Below, piece after piece: positions 41,643 through 51,398 of a DNA stretch of 64,000 nt. The notes below the pieces were generated by a model. The model saw only the letters and a program-made list of their open reading frames with translations, was not told where the DNA came from and made no database searches. The stretch is taken from NCBI RefSeq assembly GCF_016902345.1, contig NZ_JACJLR010000008.1:33833-97832 (forward strand), given 5' to 3'. The stretch is from Mediterraneibacter glycyrrhizinilyticus. Lineage in GTDB: Bacteria > Bacillota > Clostridia > Lachnospirales > Lachnospiraceae. The position numbers were made by a program, and so were the translations under genes. Position 1 is the stretch's first letter, and each line of letters opens with the position of its first letter.

Positions 41643-42095
41643 ATGATGAAAATCCATCAGGAATATGAAGTACAGCAGTTTAACCGCCTGTATAAAGAGC
41701 TGGACGACATTTACCACGAGATCGCCCTGGCGATCGGCGTGTCAGACAGTGCCTTTGAGGTGCTGTATGTGGTCTGTATTCTGGGAGACGGGTGCCTGCA
41801 GAAAGATATCTGCAGGGAGGCGTATGTGAGCAAGCAGACGGTAAGTTCTTCCGTGCGCAATCTGGAGAAGAACGGCTTTCTTTATCTGGAGAAGAGCGGA
41901 AGGGACAAGCATATCTGCCTCACGGAAAAGGGAAGACAGTTTGTAGAGCAGAAGATCCGTCCTGTGGTGGACATGGAGAACGGGGCGTTTCTGGAAATGG
42001 AACCGGAGGAGCGAGCGGAGTTTATCCGGCTCTCCCAGAAATATGTGGATCTGTTCGGCAAAAAAGAGAAGGAACTTCTGGAGGTGCTGACATGA
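41643..42095 (+). CDS. MarR-family regulator of the ABC exporter pair
   Basis: 150-residue winged-helix protein: helix-turn-helix region ICREAYVSKQTVSSSVRNLE and wing LEKSGRDKHICLTEKG, with flanking dimerisation helices. AGGGAGG precedes the ATG. It overlaps the first exporter gene by ATGA, and a large palindrome lies over its promoter, so it should repress itself and the two ABC genes until a ligand binds. The ligand is probably a drug or host-derived molecule pumped out by the exporter, which is inference. Confidence 0.88.
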   Translation: MMKIHQEYEVQQFNRLYKELDDIYHEIALAIGVSDSAFEVLYVVCILGDGCLQKDICREAYVSKQTVSSSVRNLEKNGFLYLEKSGRDKHICLTEKGRQFVEQKIRPVVDMENGAFLEMEPEERAEFIRLSQKYVDLFGKKEKELLEVLT

Positions 42096-43504
42096 AGCTG
42101 ATCCTCCATTTTCTAAAACCATACAGATGGCTCTGTGTGTTCACGATCCTCGCCATGCTCCTTGATGTGGCGGGAGGACTTCTTGTGCCAAGGCTTACTG
42201 CAGATATGATCAACATCGGAGTGACGGCGCTGATCATCGTGCTGGCGCTCCTTGTGACACGGAAGGCCTCCGAGATCTTCGGGCGGCTCCAGCGTCTCCT
42301 TGACCGGATGAATGTGGTCCTTCGGGAGAATCTGACCGGGGTGAGGGTGATCCGGGCTTTTAATAAAGAGAAGGATGAGGAGAAGCGGATGCGGAAGTCC
42401 TTCGAGGACTATGCCCAGACTGCGGTAAGTGCAAATCTCTTGTTTGCAGGGCTGGAGAGTACGGCGTTCTTCGTCATCAACATTGCCATCGTTGCCATCC
42501 TGTGGATCGGAGGAAACCGGATCGGCTCAGGATATATGGAGATCGGGGATATCACTGCTCTGACGGAATATTCTATCCTCATCCTGTTCTATATCATCAT
42601 GGCACAGATGGTGATCATCCTTCTGCCAAGGGCGAGAGTGTGCATCGGTCGTATCCGGGAAGTGCTGGAGAAAGAGCCTGAGATCCGGGACGGAGAAGGA
42701 GGGAGCGGGCCTGACGCGGATCCGGCGGACAAAGAGACAGCCTGCCCGGCGGATGACAGGCGCGAGGCTGCATGCTTTTCCAATGTCTCCTTCCGTTTCC
42801 CGGATGCGGATGAGAATGCCCTGACAGATCTGAATTTTACATGCAGGAAGGGAGAGACGACGGCAGTGATCGGCGGGACCGGCAGTGGAAAATCCACCAT
42901 CGCCAAGCTTCTCCTGCGGTTCCACGATGTGACGGAGGGATCCGTGCGCGTGGGCGGAGCCGACGTGCGGGATATTTCTCAGAATGAGCTGAGGAATCGC
43001 ATCTCCTATGTGCCCCAGAAGGCGTGGCTCTTCTCCGGGACCATCGCGGACAACCTCTGCTATGGAAAGGAAGATGCATCCGAGGAGGAGATGCGTCGGA
43101 TCCTCGCTGTGGCGCAGGCGGATTTTGTCAGCAGTCTTGCAAACGGGCTGGACGCTCATGTGGCACAGGGCGGGACCAACTACTCCGGAGGACAGAAGCA
43201 GAGGCTTTTCATTGCACGTGCGCTGATGAAGAAGGCAGACCTGTATATCTTCGACGACAGTTTCTCAGCGCTGGATTTTAAGACGGACGCGGCGCTCCGG
43301 AAGGCTCTGAAGGAAGAAGTCGCGGATGCGGCGGTGCTGATCATCGCCCAGCGGATCAACACGATCCTGAATGCGGACCAGATCATCGTTCTGGACGAGG
43401 GAAGGATTGTCGGCATTGGCAGGCATGAGGAGTTGATGGAAAAATGCCCGGTATACCGGGAGATCGCAAGATCGCAGATGAAAGGAGGCGGGGGAGTTGG
43501 CTGA
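42092..43504 (+). pseudogene. Multidrug ABC half-transporter with internal deletion
   Basis: 470 residues, against about 580 for the family. The first helix (WLCVFTILAMLLDVAGGLLV) runs into ADMINIGV, and then TALIIVLALLVTRKASEI follows at once. The second and third membrane helices and the first intracellular loop, about 110 residues, are missing, with the joint at about 42212-42226. The rest (helices 4-6, Walker A GGTGSGKST, LSGG-like YSGGQKQRL, IFDDSFSALDFK) is intact. The reading frame is kept. Family members act as heterodimers with the next gene product. Without two helices this subunit is unlikely to transport. Confidence 0.72.
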
Positions 43505-45368
43505 GAATAAGGAAAATGAAGCGAATGTTTTCGAGGACGAGATGGAATTTGCCGTGCCGTCCAACGCCATGGCAACCGTCCGGCGGCTTTGGAGGACCAT
43601 GGGAAGACAGCGTCTCCGCCTTGTGATCGTGGCGGTCTCTGTTATATTTTACACTGTTCTCTCCGTGGCGGCGCCGTTCTACAGCGCCGGGATCGTAGAT
43701 CTGCTCTGGAGGGAGATCCGCTCGTCGATAGAGGCGGAAACAGCATTTCGCGTGACCTGGGAGCATGGCGGCCGGGAGATCATGATCCTGCTCGGGATCT
43801 ACACGGCGACAGGGATCCTCTATACTTTTCAGAGTTTCGTGATGGCGAGTTTTGCGGAGCGGCTGAGTCTGGAACTTCGGACTCAGATCAGCCGGAAACT
43901 GGACCGGCTTCCCCTGTCTTTTTTTGACAGCCATAAGCCGGGGGAGGTGCTGAGCCGTGCCACCAACGATCTGGATAAGATGTCGGAAGTATTGCAGACC
44001 GGGCTCTTAAAGCTGTTTACTGCGGTGGGGATGGTGGTCGGATCACTGATCATGATGTTCCGTTTCCATATCGGACTGACCCTGGTCTTCCTCCTGTTCA
44101 CGCTGCTTTCCATGTTCTCCACGAAGCTGTTCGCAGCGAAGACGCTGCGCTATGCGACACTGAGGCAGCAGGCGGTGAGCCGGGTGACAGGACAGGTGGA
44201 AGAGTCCTACAGCGGGCGCACGGTGATCCGCTCCTTCAACCGGGAGGAGAAGAGTGCTCAGGAGATGCGGGATGCTGTGCGGGAACTGGCGGATACATCG
44301 CGGAAAGCAGATTTTATGATGAATGTGGTGAACCCCTTCATCCGTCTGGTGAACCGTCTGGGACAGGCAGTGATCGCTGTCTTTGCGGGAAAACTCCTGC
44401 TGGACGGGGGGATGACAGTGGGAACCTTCCAGGCGTTCTTCCAGTATGTGTATCAGGCGTCGGAGCCTCTGACTGAGGCGGCGTATATGATCAACTCACT
44501 CCAGTCCTCCATCGCTTCCGTAGAACGCATCTTTGAGCTTCTGGATGAGAAAGAGATCCTGCCTGACCCGGAAAATCCTGCCATGACGGTGGGGATGGAA
44601 ACTGCAACGCAGGAGACGCGGAAAGCTGCGGGAAAAGGGACGGAAGGACGGGTAGAGTTTCAGAATGTAAGGTTTGGTTACTCGCCGGATAAGATCCTCA
44701 TGAAAGATATCAGCTTCACTGCGGAACCGGGGCAGAAGATCGCTATCGTGGGAAGCACCGGCGCGGGCAAGACCACACTGATCAATCTGCTGATGCGTTT
44801 TTACGAGGTGAACAGCGGACGGATCACTCTGGACGGGATCCCGACAGATCAGATGTCCTATGAGGGACTGAGAAGTAACTTCGGAATGGTACTCCAGGAT
44901 ACCTGGCTGTTTGAGGGGACCATCGCGGAGAATATCGCCTACGGAAGGCCGGACGCCTCCAGGGAGGAAATCGTCGCGGCGGCAAAGGCGGCGAGGGCGG
45001 ATTTCTTTATCCGGACTCTGCCGAAAGGCTATGATACGGTGCTCGGAGGGGATGCGGACAACATTTCCGCAGGACAGAGACAGCTTCTTACTATTGCCAG
45101 GGTCATGCTCTGCGACCCGGCGGTGCTGATCCTCGACGAGGCGACCTCCAGTGTGGACACACGCACGGAGATGGAGATCGGGAGGGCGATGAGTGAGCTC
45201 ATGAAAGGGCGGACCAGTTTTGTCATCGCCCACAGGCTGTCCACAATCGTGGACGCGGATCTGATCCTTGTCATGCAGAACGGGGATATCATTGAAAAGG
45301 GAAATCACCGGGAGCTGCTGAGGGCGAAGGGAGCGTACGCGGAACTTTATAACAGTCAGTTTGCATAA
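43497..45368 (+). CDS. Multidrug ABC half-transporter, second subunit
   Basis: 623 residues and complete: six-helix exporter domain (about 30-345) and ATPase with Walker A GSTGAGKTT, ISAGQRQLL (Ser-Ala-Gly-Gln variant of the signature), Walker B AVLILDEATSSVDT and H-loop IAHRLS. The start is a TTG at 43497 behind AAAGGAGGCGGGGGAG and overlaps the preceding gene. Heterodimeric exporters of this type (BmrCD/LmrCD-like) pair a canonical and a degenerate site. Its partner at 42092 is damaged, so it may work as a homodimer or not at all. Confidence 0.9.
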   Translation: MAENKENEANVFEDEMEFAVPSNAMATVRRLWRTMGRQRLRLVIVAVSVIFYTVLSVAAPFYSAGIVDLLWREIRSSIEAETAFRVTWEHGGREIMILLGIYTATGILYTFQSFVMASFAERLSLELRTQISRKLDRLPLSFFDSHKPGEVLSRATNDLDKMSEVLQTGLLKLFTAVGMVVGSLIMMFRFHIGLTLVFLLFTLLSMFSTKLFAAKTLRYATLRQQAVSRVTGQVEESYSGRTVIRSFNREEKSAQEMRDAVRELADTSRKADFMMNVVNPFIRLVNRLGQAVIAVFAGKLLLDGGMTVGTFQAFFQYVYQASEPLTEAAYMINSLQSSIASVERIFELLDEKEILPDPENPAMTVGMETATQETRKAAGKGTEGRVEFQNVRFGYSPDKILMKDISFTAEPGQKIAIVGSTGAGKTTLINLLMRFYEVNSGRITLDGIPTDQMSYEGLRSNFGMVLQDTWLFEGTIAENIAYGRPDASREEIVAAAKAARADFFIRTLPKGYDTVLGGDADNISAGQRQLLTIARVMLCDPAVLILDEATSSVDTRTEMEIGRAMSELMKGRTSFVIAHRLSTIVDADLILVMQNGDIIEKGNHRELLRAKGAYAELYNSQFA

Positions 45369-45379
45369 ATAACAGTTCT

Positions 45380-45484
45380 AATCCTCCGTGCAGGAGCATA
45401 TATCTGAATTGAGAACGTCTCTTTGGGAAATGCTGTGAACAGTAACCTTCGTGGCGTTCTCAATTTCTGCACGGGGGTGTTTTT
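45380..45484 (+). terminator. Large nested hairpin ending in T7, overlapping the GH18 leader
   Basis: Outer arms CCTCCGTGCAG (about 45384-45394) and CTGCACGGGGG (about 45466-45476) enclose inner arms GAATTGAGAACG and CGTTCTCAATTT. TGTTTTTTT follows. It looks like a strong terminator for the ABC operon, but its 3' arm contains the only ribosome-site-like sequence (GGGGGTG) before the TTG start of the next gene. Confidence 0.75.
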
Positions 45485-46600
45485 TTGATATATATAGTGG
45501 AAAAAGGCGACACACTGGAGAAGATCTCTGACAGGACAGGAGTGCCGGTGTGGAAGATCGTTTATGATAATCAGATAGAAAACAGAGACAGACTTGCTCA
45601 GGGGCAGGCGCTCCTTCTTTTGAAAACAGGGGAGAGTGCCGGCCTGGTGGAAGGAAAGACGGTGGGAGGATATGCCTATCCGTTTGTCGAGCCGGAAATC
45701 CTAGGGCAGGCATTTCCGGCACTGGGAGAACTGCTGGTGTTTTCCTACGGATTTACATTCGAGGGAGATCTGGTCCCGCCGCCCCAGGACGACCTGTGGA
45801 TGGTTGAGACAGCATGGAAACAGGGTGCAGAGCCTTTTCTTGTGCTCACCCCGTTTTCCGGAGGGGCGTTTAACAATCAGCTGGTGAAAGTGCTCGTGGA
45901 AAATGAATCGATCCAGGAGAAGGTCATCGAACAGCTTTTTGAGACGGTAAGAGACAGAGGGTATGCCGGAGTCGATGTGGATTTTGAATATGTTCTGCCG
46001 GCAAACCGTGTTCAGTACGCAGACTTTGTCGGAAAGCTGCGAAGGAAAATGAATGAAAACGGGTATCTGGTCTCCGTCGCTGTGGCACCGAAGACGTCGG
46101 ATGATCAGAAAGGCCTTCTTGTAGAGGGGATCGACTACAGGCTTCTCGGGGAGAATGCGGATGCAGTGTTCCTGATGACCTATGAGTGGGGCTATACCTA
46201 CGGTCCGCCCATGGCGGTGGCACCCCTCGATAAAGTCCGGGAAGTGGTGGAATATGCGATCACCCGGATCCCGGCGCAGAAGCTGATCCTGGGAATTCCA
46301 AACTATGGATACGACTGGCCGCTGCCCTATGAGAAAGGGATCACCCGTGCACAGACTGTGGGAAATGTGGAGGCAGCAAATCTTGCGGCGGAAAACGGCG
46401 CCCAGATTCAATATGCACAGCTGTCACAGGCACCCTGGTTTACCTATAAGAAATCAGGGATCGATCATGTAGTCTGGTTTGAGGACCCCAGGAGCATCGA
46501 AGCAAAATGGGGGCTGGTAAAGGAGTACGGGCTGGCAGGCGCGTGGTACTGGAATCTGATGAGGACCTTCCGGGCGAACTGGCTGATGACGGAGAGTTAG
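45485..46600 (+). CDS. LysM-GH18 protein, YaaH/SleL-like
   Basis: 371 residues: one LysM repeat (YIVEKGDTLEKISDRTGVPV, 3-48) followed by a family 18 glycoside hydrolase barrel with the catalytic line GVDVDFEYV (Asp164, Asp166, Glu168), VFLMTYEWGYTYGPP and LGIPNYGYDWPLP. Spore cortex-lytic YaaH/SleL have this architecture, usually with two LysM repeats. They hydrolyse cortex peptidoglycan at germination. No signal peptide is seen, as in those spore proteins. Its TTG start lies just at the end of a terminator T-run, so expression needs readthrough or a promoter inside. It converges with the MATE gene and overlaps it by four bases. Confidence 0.85.
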   Translation: MIYIVEKGDTLEKISDRTGVPVWKIVYDNQIENRDRLAQGQALLLLKTGESAGLVEGKTVGGYAYPFVEPEILGQAFPALGELLVFSYGFTFEGDLVPPPQDDLWMVETAWKQGAEPFLVLTPFSGGAFNNQLVKVLVENESIQEKVIEQLFETVRDRGYAGVDVDFEYVLPANRVQYADFVGKLRRKMNENGYLVSVAVAPKTSDDQKGLLVEGIDYRLLGENADAVFLMTYEWGYTYGPPMAVAPLDKVREVVEYAITRIPAQKLILGIPNYGYDWPLPYEKGITRAQTVGNVEAANLAAENGAQIQYAQLSQAPWFTYKKSGIDHVVWFEDPRSIEAKWGLVKEYGLAGAWYWNLMRTFRANWLMTES

Positions 46601-47925
46601 CATCTGTTCTGTCTCACAAAGTAATATCCGATCCCCAGAGCATCTGCGAGAAACCATCCGATGGGGACAGACCACCAGATCCCAACGACGCCGATGGCAG
46701 GCACGGCAGAGAGGGCGTAGGCAAGGGCAACACGCGTCCCCAGGGACATGATCGTGAGGACGACGGACATTCCCGGCTTACCAAGGGCACGATACAGCCC
46801 GTAGAGGAGAAAAAGAATGCCGATCAGTGCGTAGAACACTCCTTCGATGCGCAGATAACGGACACCTTCGGAGATGACGGCGGTCTCGCCGGAGTCAATG
46901 AACATAGTCATCAGCGGTTTGGCAAAGACGAAGACCAGCAGAGAGATGACCAGGCCAAAAGACACAGAAGTGATGACTGCCGCACGGATGCCTTTCCGGA
47001 TCCGCTCGTCCTGTCCGGCTCCGAAATTCTGCGCGATGAAGATGGAAAACGCATTTCCAAAATCCTGGACGGGCAGGTAGGCGAAGGCGTCGATCTTGAC
47101 CGCTGCGGCGAAAGCCGCCATGATGGTAGTGCCAAAGCTGTTTACCAGCCCCTGTACGGCAAGGATTCCCAGATTCATGATGGACTGCTGCAGGCAGGTC
47201 AGGGCAGAGAATCCGGTGATCTCTTTTACCCGGTTGAGACGCAGACAGACGCCGGCTTCTTTCCGGAGCAGATGAGGGAAGCGGATACGTGTGTAGATGG
47301 CGATTCCGACTCCGGATACATACTGGGAGATGACGGTGGCTTCTGCGGCTCCGGCAACGCCACGGTCCAGTCCGGCGACGAACCACAGATCCAGCACAAT
47401 GTTAAGCCCTGCGGAGAGGGCGAGAAAGGCGAGGGGGATCACGGAATTCCCCAGGGAGCGCAAAAGAGAGGCAAAAAAGTTGTAGAGAAAAATACCGATC
47501 AGCCCTGCAAAGATCACAGCCAGGTATTCTTTCATCAGGATCACAAGCTCCTCCGGAGTGCGCAGGAACCAGAGGATCCAGTCGATGCCCGCGAAGACAA
47601 GAATGTTCATGATCACTGTCACGATTCCTAAAAGTGTGAAGGATGCAAGGATCCCCTCTTTTAATCCAACCTTATCTTTTTGACCATAACGGATGGAAAA
47701 GACGGTGCCGCTTCCCATGGCAAGTCCCAGGATGACAGAGGTTAAGAAAGTCATAAGTGAGAAGGCGGAGCCTACCGCTGCCAGTGCATCTGCGCCGAGA
47801 AAACGCCCTACGATCAGGGTATCTGCGATGTTGTAACACTGCTGCAGGAGGTCCCCCAGGATCATAGGGATCGCGAAACGCAGCATGGTCTTCATGACTG
47901 GTCCGTGAGTCAGTTCATTTTGCAT
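46597..47925 (-). CDS. MATE-family multidrug/sodium antiporter
   Basis: About 442 residues with twelve membrane helices in two halves. The family phrases PMILGDLLQQCYNIADTLIV, VGSAFSLMTFLTS, GLAMGSGTVFSIRYGQ and, in the second half, INSFGTTIMAAF-like and FIAQNFGAGQ are evident. ATG at 47925 is chosen for GAAAGGAAA upstream. It exports drugs or metabolites using a cation gradient, and the substrate cannot be assigned. It ends convergently with the LysM-GH18 gene, overlapping by four bases and with no terminator between. An Lrp-like regulator is encoded divergently and may control it. Confidence 0.92.
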   Translation of the reverse strand: MQNELTHGPVMKTMLRFAIPMILGDLLQQCYNIADTLIVGRFLGADALAAVGSAFSLMTFLTSVILGLAMGSGTVFSIRYGQKDKVGLKEGILASFTLLGIVTVIMNILVFAGIDWILWFLRTPEELVILMKEYLAVIFAGLIGIFLYNFFASLLRSLGNSVIPLAFLALSAGLNIVLDLWFVAGLDRGVAGAAEATVISQYVSGVGIAIYTRIRFPHLLRKEAGVCLRLNRVKEITGFSALTCLQQSIMNLGILAVQGLVNSFGTTIMAAFAAAVKIDAFAYLPVQDFGNAFSIFIAQNFGAGQDERIRKGIRAAVITSVSFGLVISLLVFVFAKPLMTMFIDSGETAVISEGVRYLRIEGVFYALIGILFLLYGLYRALGKPGMSVVLTIMSLGTRVALAYALSAVPAIGVVGIWWSVPIGWFLADALGIGYYFVRQNRC

Positions 47926-48137
47926 TTTTATCAAGGTTTCCTTTCGTAATAATAAACTTAACATTCGTAAGATATGATAATCTCAGAATGAAAGATTGTC
48001 AACGGAAAGAAAACAAAGTATACTGAAAAGAAGACTAAATATACCGTTATGGGAAGAACAGCAGCATGTACAGCCGCAAACGGATCATGCGCGTGCAGTG
48101 ACTGACGGTACAGAGTGTGAGAAGGAGGAAGCGGGTT

Positions 48138-48596
48138 ATGTTTTTGGACGGGCTTGATGAGCTGGATCAAAAGATCGTGAGCCTTCTGATCCAGAATGCC
48201 AGGATGTCATATTCAGAGATCGGGCAGCAGGTCGGGATCTCCCGGGTAGCCGTGAAGATGCGGGTGCAGGCCATGGAGCAGAAGGGGATCATTGAAGAAT
48301 ATACGACGATCGTTAATCCACAGAAGATCAGCGGGGCGGTCTCCTGTTATTTTGAGATCGAGACAAAGCCGGATACACTTATGGAAGTGGCAAAGATCCT
48401 GGCAGAGAATGATACAGTCACGCAGATCTACCGCGTGACGGGAAAGAGCAGACTGCATGTCCATGCGGTCGCTTCCTCGAATGAAGAGATGGAAAGGCTG
48501 ATTTATGATACGGTGGATCAACTCCCCGGAATTGTGGAGTGTACCTGCAACACGATCCTGTCCAGGATCAAGGATATCAAAGGACTGCGGTTGTAA
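48138..48596 (+). CDS. Lrp/AsnC-family transcriptional regulator
   Basis: 152 residues: N-terminal helix-turn-helix (LDELDQKIVSLLIQNARMSY, IGQQVGISRVAVKMRVQAME) and C-terminal RAM ligand-binding/oligomerisation domain (CYFEIETKPDTLMEVAKIL, VTGKSRLHVHAVASS, GIVECTCNTIL). ATG at 48138 follows AAGGAGGAAGCGGG. It is divergent from the MATE exporter and upstream of cbiG, so either could be its target. Ligands of this class are usually amino acids. The effector here is unknown. Confidence 0.9.
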   Translation: MFLDGLDELDQKIVSLLIQNARMSYSEIGQQVGISRVAVKMRVQAMEQKGIIEEYTTIVNPQKISGAVSCYFEIETKPDTLMEVAKILAENDTVTQIYRVTGKSRLHVHAVASSNEEMERLIYDTVDQLPGIVECTCNTILSRIKDIKGLRL

Positions 48597-48671
48597 GAAA
48601 ATCCGAAGGAAGAAACCGGACAGGGAGCGGGGAAAGAAATGACAGAGAGAAGAAGCGGGAAGGGAGTCGCC

Positions 48672-49817
48672 ATGAGCGGAGAAGTGATTATTTTCAGTTT
48701 CACCCGTGTGGGAACAGAGCTGAACAGGCGGATGTGCGGGATGATGTGCCGGGAAAATATAAACTGTCGTGGATATGCGCCGGAGAAGTTTGCTGGAGAC
48801 GGGATTCTTCCGACACCTGTAGAGATCAGGGAGCTCATTCGACGAAAGTGGGGACAGAGCACGTTTCTTTTCATTGGCGCTGCGGGGATCGCAGTCCGGT
48901 ACATTGCCCCTTATGTGCGGGACAAGTTTACGGACTCGGCGGTCCTGGTGATGGATGAGAAAGGAAGATATGTGATTCCACTTCTCTCGGGACACATGGG
49001 AGGCGCGGTCAGGATGGCAGATGAGATCGCCCGGATGACCGGAGCACAGGCAGTACATACGACGGCAACGGATGTGCAGGATAAGTTTGCGGTAGATGTG
49101 TTTGCAAGGGAGAATAAGCTGTATATCACAGACCGGAAGATGGCGAAAGAGATCTCGGCGGCAGTGCTGGAAGGTGAGCGTATCGCCTTCTGCCCGGAAT
49201 ATCCGGGATGCCGGGTCGAAGGAAAGATCCCGGAGGAACTTGTGCTTTGCAGGGACAGGGAAGCTGCGGAGGGATTTCGGTACAGGATCGTCATAGCTGA
49301 TCGCCTCTGTGCTTCTCAGAAATGCACCCTAGAGCAGAGGATGGACGGAGGAGATCCCGGCGGAGAAAAGAAGAAAAGGAAGTGTGAGAAAACGGAAGGG
49401 ACGCTTCTTCTGAAACCTGTAAATGTCACGGCGGGGGTCGGATGCCGCAGGGGGATCCAGAAGGAAATGTTAAGGCAGGGGCTTGAAAATGTCCTGGAAG
49501 AGAGCGGGCTTGTGCCGGAACAGGTGGAGACGCTCGCAAGCATCGATCTGAAGAAGGATGAGCCGGCGCTTCTCTCACTGGCAGAGGAGTATGGGATCCC
49601 GTTTGTCACTTATCCGGCGGAGGAGCTAAGAGAGATCGAACATGTCACGTCATCGTCTCCATTTGTGGAACGGACGACGGGGGTTGACAATGTGTGCGAG
49701 AGAGCGGCGCTCCTGTGCTGCCGTGGAGGAGAGCTTGTCCGGGGGAAGAGTATCAGGGAGTCCATGACAGCGGCACTGGTGCGGCGGCCGGTGATATTGA
49801 GGATGGGGAATAGATAA
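48672..49817 (+). CDS. cbiG: Cobalt-precorrin-5A hydrolase
   Basis: About 381 residues. The N-terminal CbiG domain has FLFIGAAGIAVRYIAPYVRDK and VIPLLSGHMGGAVRMADEIA, with HTTATDVQDKFAVD following. The C-terminal CobE-like domain has VTAGVGCRRGIQKEMLRQGL and LASIDLKKDEPALLSLAEEYG, and ends SSSPFVERTTGVDNVCERAA. It opens the delta-lactone of cobalt-precorrin-5A with loss of acetaldehyde in anaerobic B12 synthesis. ATG at 48672 has GAAGGGAG before it, and 48639 is an alternative. It lies alone, away from the cobalt genes at 55-61 kb, and the methyltransferase partners are not in the window. Confidence 0.92.
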   Translation: MSGEVIIFSFTRVGTELNRRMCGMMCRENINCRGYAPEKFAGDGILPTPVEIRELIRRKWGQSTFLFIGAAGIAVRYIAPYVRDKFTDSAVLVMDEKGRYVIPLLSGHMGGAVRMADEIARMTGAQAVHTTATDVQDKFAVDVFARENKLYITDRKMAKEISAAVLEGERIAFCPEYPGCRVEGKIPEELVLCRDREAAEGFRYRIVIADRLCASQKCTLEQRMDGGDPGGEKKKRKCEKTEGTLLLKPVNVTAGVGCRRGIQKEMLRQGLENVLEESGLVPEQVETLASIDLKKDEPALLSLAEEYGIPFVTYPAEELREIEHVTSSSPFVERTTGVDNVCERAALLCCRGGELVRGKSIRESMTAALVRRPVILRMGNR

Positions 49818-49989
49818 GAACAGATTCATAGAAAAGGTGCTGCCGGGAGATGATATGATCTCCCGACAGCATCTTTTTATGATGCGCCAGGCGGAACAGA
49901 ATTTTACAAAAATTATCATCGGCATGATCATTTTCAACATGCCGGATCGTTCTATTATACAGAGGGTACTCTTCAGGAGGAAAAACAAT

Positions 49990-50592
49990 TTGACGCGCGA
50001 AGATGAAATTTTTAAGAAACTGAAAAACGGTGATGAGAGCGGTGTGAGTGAGCTGGTGGAACTGTATTATGAAGATATACTGAGATACTGCATGTTCCGC
50101 CTGCCGGACCGGTATCTGGCGGAGGATGCTGCTCAGGAGACATTTCTGAAAGTATTCCGGTACTTTGATGATTACCGCCATAAAGGAAGGTTCCGCGCTT
50201 TTCTGTATAAAGTTGCGGCGAACACCTGTATCGATATGATGAGAAAGAAGCGGTGGGAGCAGATCCCGGAGGATGCGGCGCAGGAAGAGCCGGGGGTGGA
50301 AGAGACAGAACAGCAGGAAGATTTCCGGCAGATCATACGGAGCCTCCCACCGGAACTTGGGGAGATCGTATTCCTCCGGTTTTCCCAGGAGCTGAAAATG
50401 AGGGAGATCGCTGAGATGACAGGCGTTCCGCTTCGGACGGTCCAGTCCAGGCTGCGGCGGGCTCTGAAGATGCTGCGGGCAGAAATGGAAGCGGAAGAGA
50501 CGGGACAGATGGGCTGGAAAACGAAACAGAGACGAGAAGAGAACATAGAAATGACAGAAAAAGCGATCCATAAAGGGGGCAGGAGAAGATGA
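49990..50592 (+). CDS. ECF-type RNA polymerase sigma factor (module 2)
   Basis: About 200 residues: region 2 (LVELYYEDILRYCMFRLPDR, AEDAAQETFLKVFRYF, AFLYKVAANTCIDMMRKK) and region 4 (LPPELGEIVFLRFSQELKMR, IAEMTGVPLRTVQSRLRRAL), with a basic tail of about 35 residues. The start is TTG at 49990, nine bases after AGGAGG (49975-49980), although the frame is open for 51 codons upstream. It overlaps the next gene by ATGA and heads a copy of the module at 38139. Confidence 0.87.
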   Translation: MTREDEIFKKLKNGDESGVSELVELYYEDILRYCMFRLPDRYLAEDAAQETFLKVFRYFDDYRHKGRFRAFLYKVAANTCIDMMRKKRWEQIPEDAAQEEPGVEETEQQEDFRQIIRSLPPELGEIVFLRFSQELKMREIAEMTGVPLRTVQSRLRRALKMLRAEMEAEETGQMGWKTKQRREENIEMTEKAIHKGGRRR

Positions 50593-51398
50593 GCAGATTC
50601 GGGAAAATGAACCAGACGAAAACCTGGTTAAGGGAAGGATTTCATGATCAGAAACAGGCGGATGTGCCGGAAAAAAGAAAGATGGAGGAGACGGCAGCGC
50701 TGGCTGTCTTATCATACAGACAGGCAGAGGAACGGAAAAGGACTTTGAATTTCGGCGGGCTGATCCTCAGGCAGATCCGCTATACCGGATACCAGGCATG
50801 GCTTTGGCAGGCACTGCTTTTCCTGGGAATGATGACAGTGTATCACTGCGTTTTCCGACCGGTCGGAGGTGAGGTGGACCTGTTTTTCTACCGAAGATTT
50901 CCGAGTTTCCTGTGCGCGGCGGGACTGATCTCTGCGTGGAGCAGTGTGCCTTTTCTGTTTCGTTCTTTCCGCTGGAAGATGTCAGAAGTGGAAGCGGCGG
51001 CAAGGTTTTCGGTACTGTATCTGCGCGCTGCACAGCTTCTGATCATGGGAGGGGGAGCCGTGCTCATGATGGCAGGAGTAGCGGGAGCAGCACTGGTCCA
51101 GAGTATGGCAGGGATAGAGGACGTAGCCCTGTATCTGCTGTTTCCTTTCCTGACCCTGGGAAGCTGTATCCTGTATGTCCTGAGAAAAAGAAAGCCTGAT
51201 CTTCTGCTTCGAGACTGCAGCGGGGCGGGTGCTGTACTGATGCTCCTGTTTTTCGGATGGGACCAGATCTCCCGTAAGACCGGTTATCATCCGGAAGGAT
51301 CTGCTGTATGGAGCCTGTGCGGAGTGATGCTCCTTATCGGGGCCTGCCAGATATGGATGTGGAAAAAGGAGGAAGAGAATAGATGGAACTTAGCATAA
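50589..51398 (+). CDS. Membrane protein, probable anti-sigma factor (module 2)
   Basis: 269 residues: a basic cytosolic N-terminus of about 75 residues, then six hydrophobic helices ending ACQIWMWKKEEENRW. Same architecture and position as the protein at 38678, with a recognisable common stretch (SEVEAAARFSVLYLRAAQLL versus the EVEGASFYSLRQIYSARILL type). Translation is coupled to the sigma gene before it, and the ATPase gene after it starts inside its end. Inferred to hold the sigma factor inactive at the membrane. Confidence 0.62.
   Translation: MSRFGKMNQTKTWLREGFHDQKQADVPEKRKMEETAALAVLSYRQAEERKRTLNFGGLILRQIRYTGYQAWLWQALLFLGMMTVYHCVFRPVGGEVDLFFYRRFPSFLCAAGLISAWSSVPFLFRSFRWKMSEVEAAARFSVLYLRAAQLLIMGGGAVLMMAGVAGAALVQSMAGIEDVALYLLFPFLTLGSCILYVLRKRKPDLLLRDCSGAGAVLMLLFFGWDQISRKTGYHPEGSAVWSLCGVMLLIGACQIWMWKKEEENRWNLA

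Noticed and set aside
46507..47631. Long open frame opposite the MATE exporter gene
   Set aside because: Composition is that of an antisense shadow (Asp/Gly/His-rich, no fold motifs), and the MATE protein on the other strand is clearly real.
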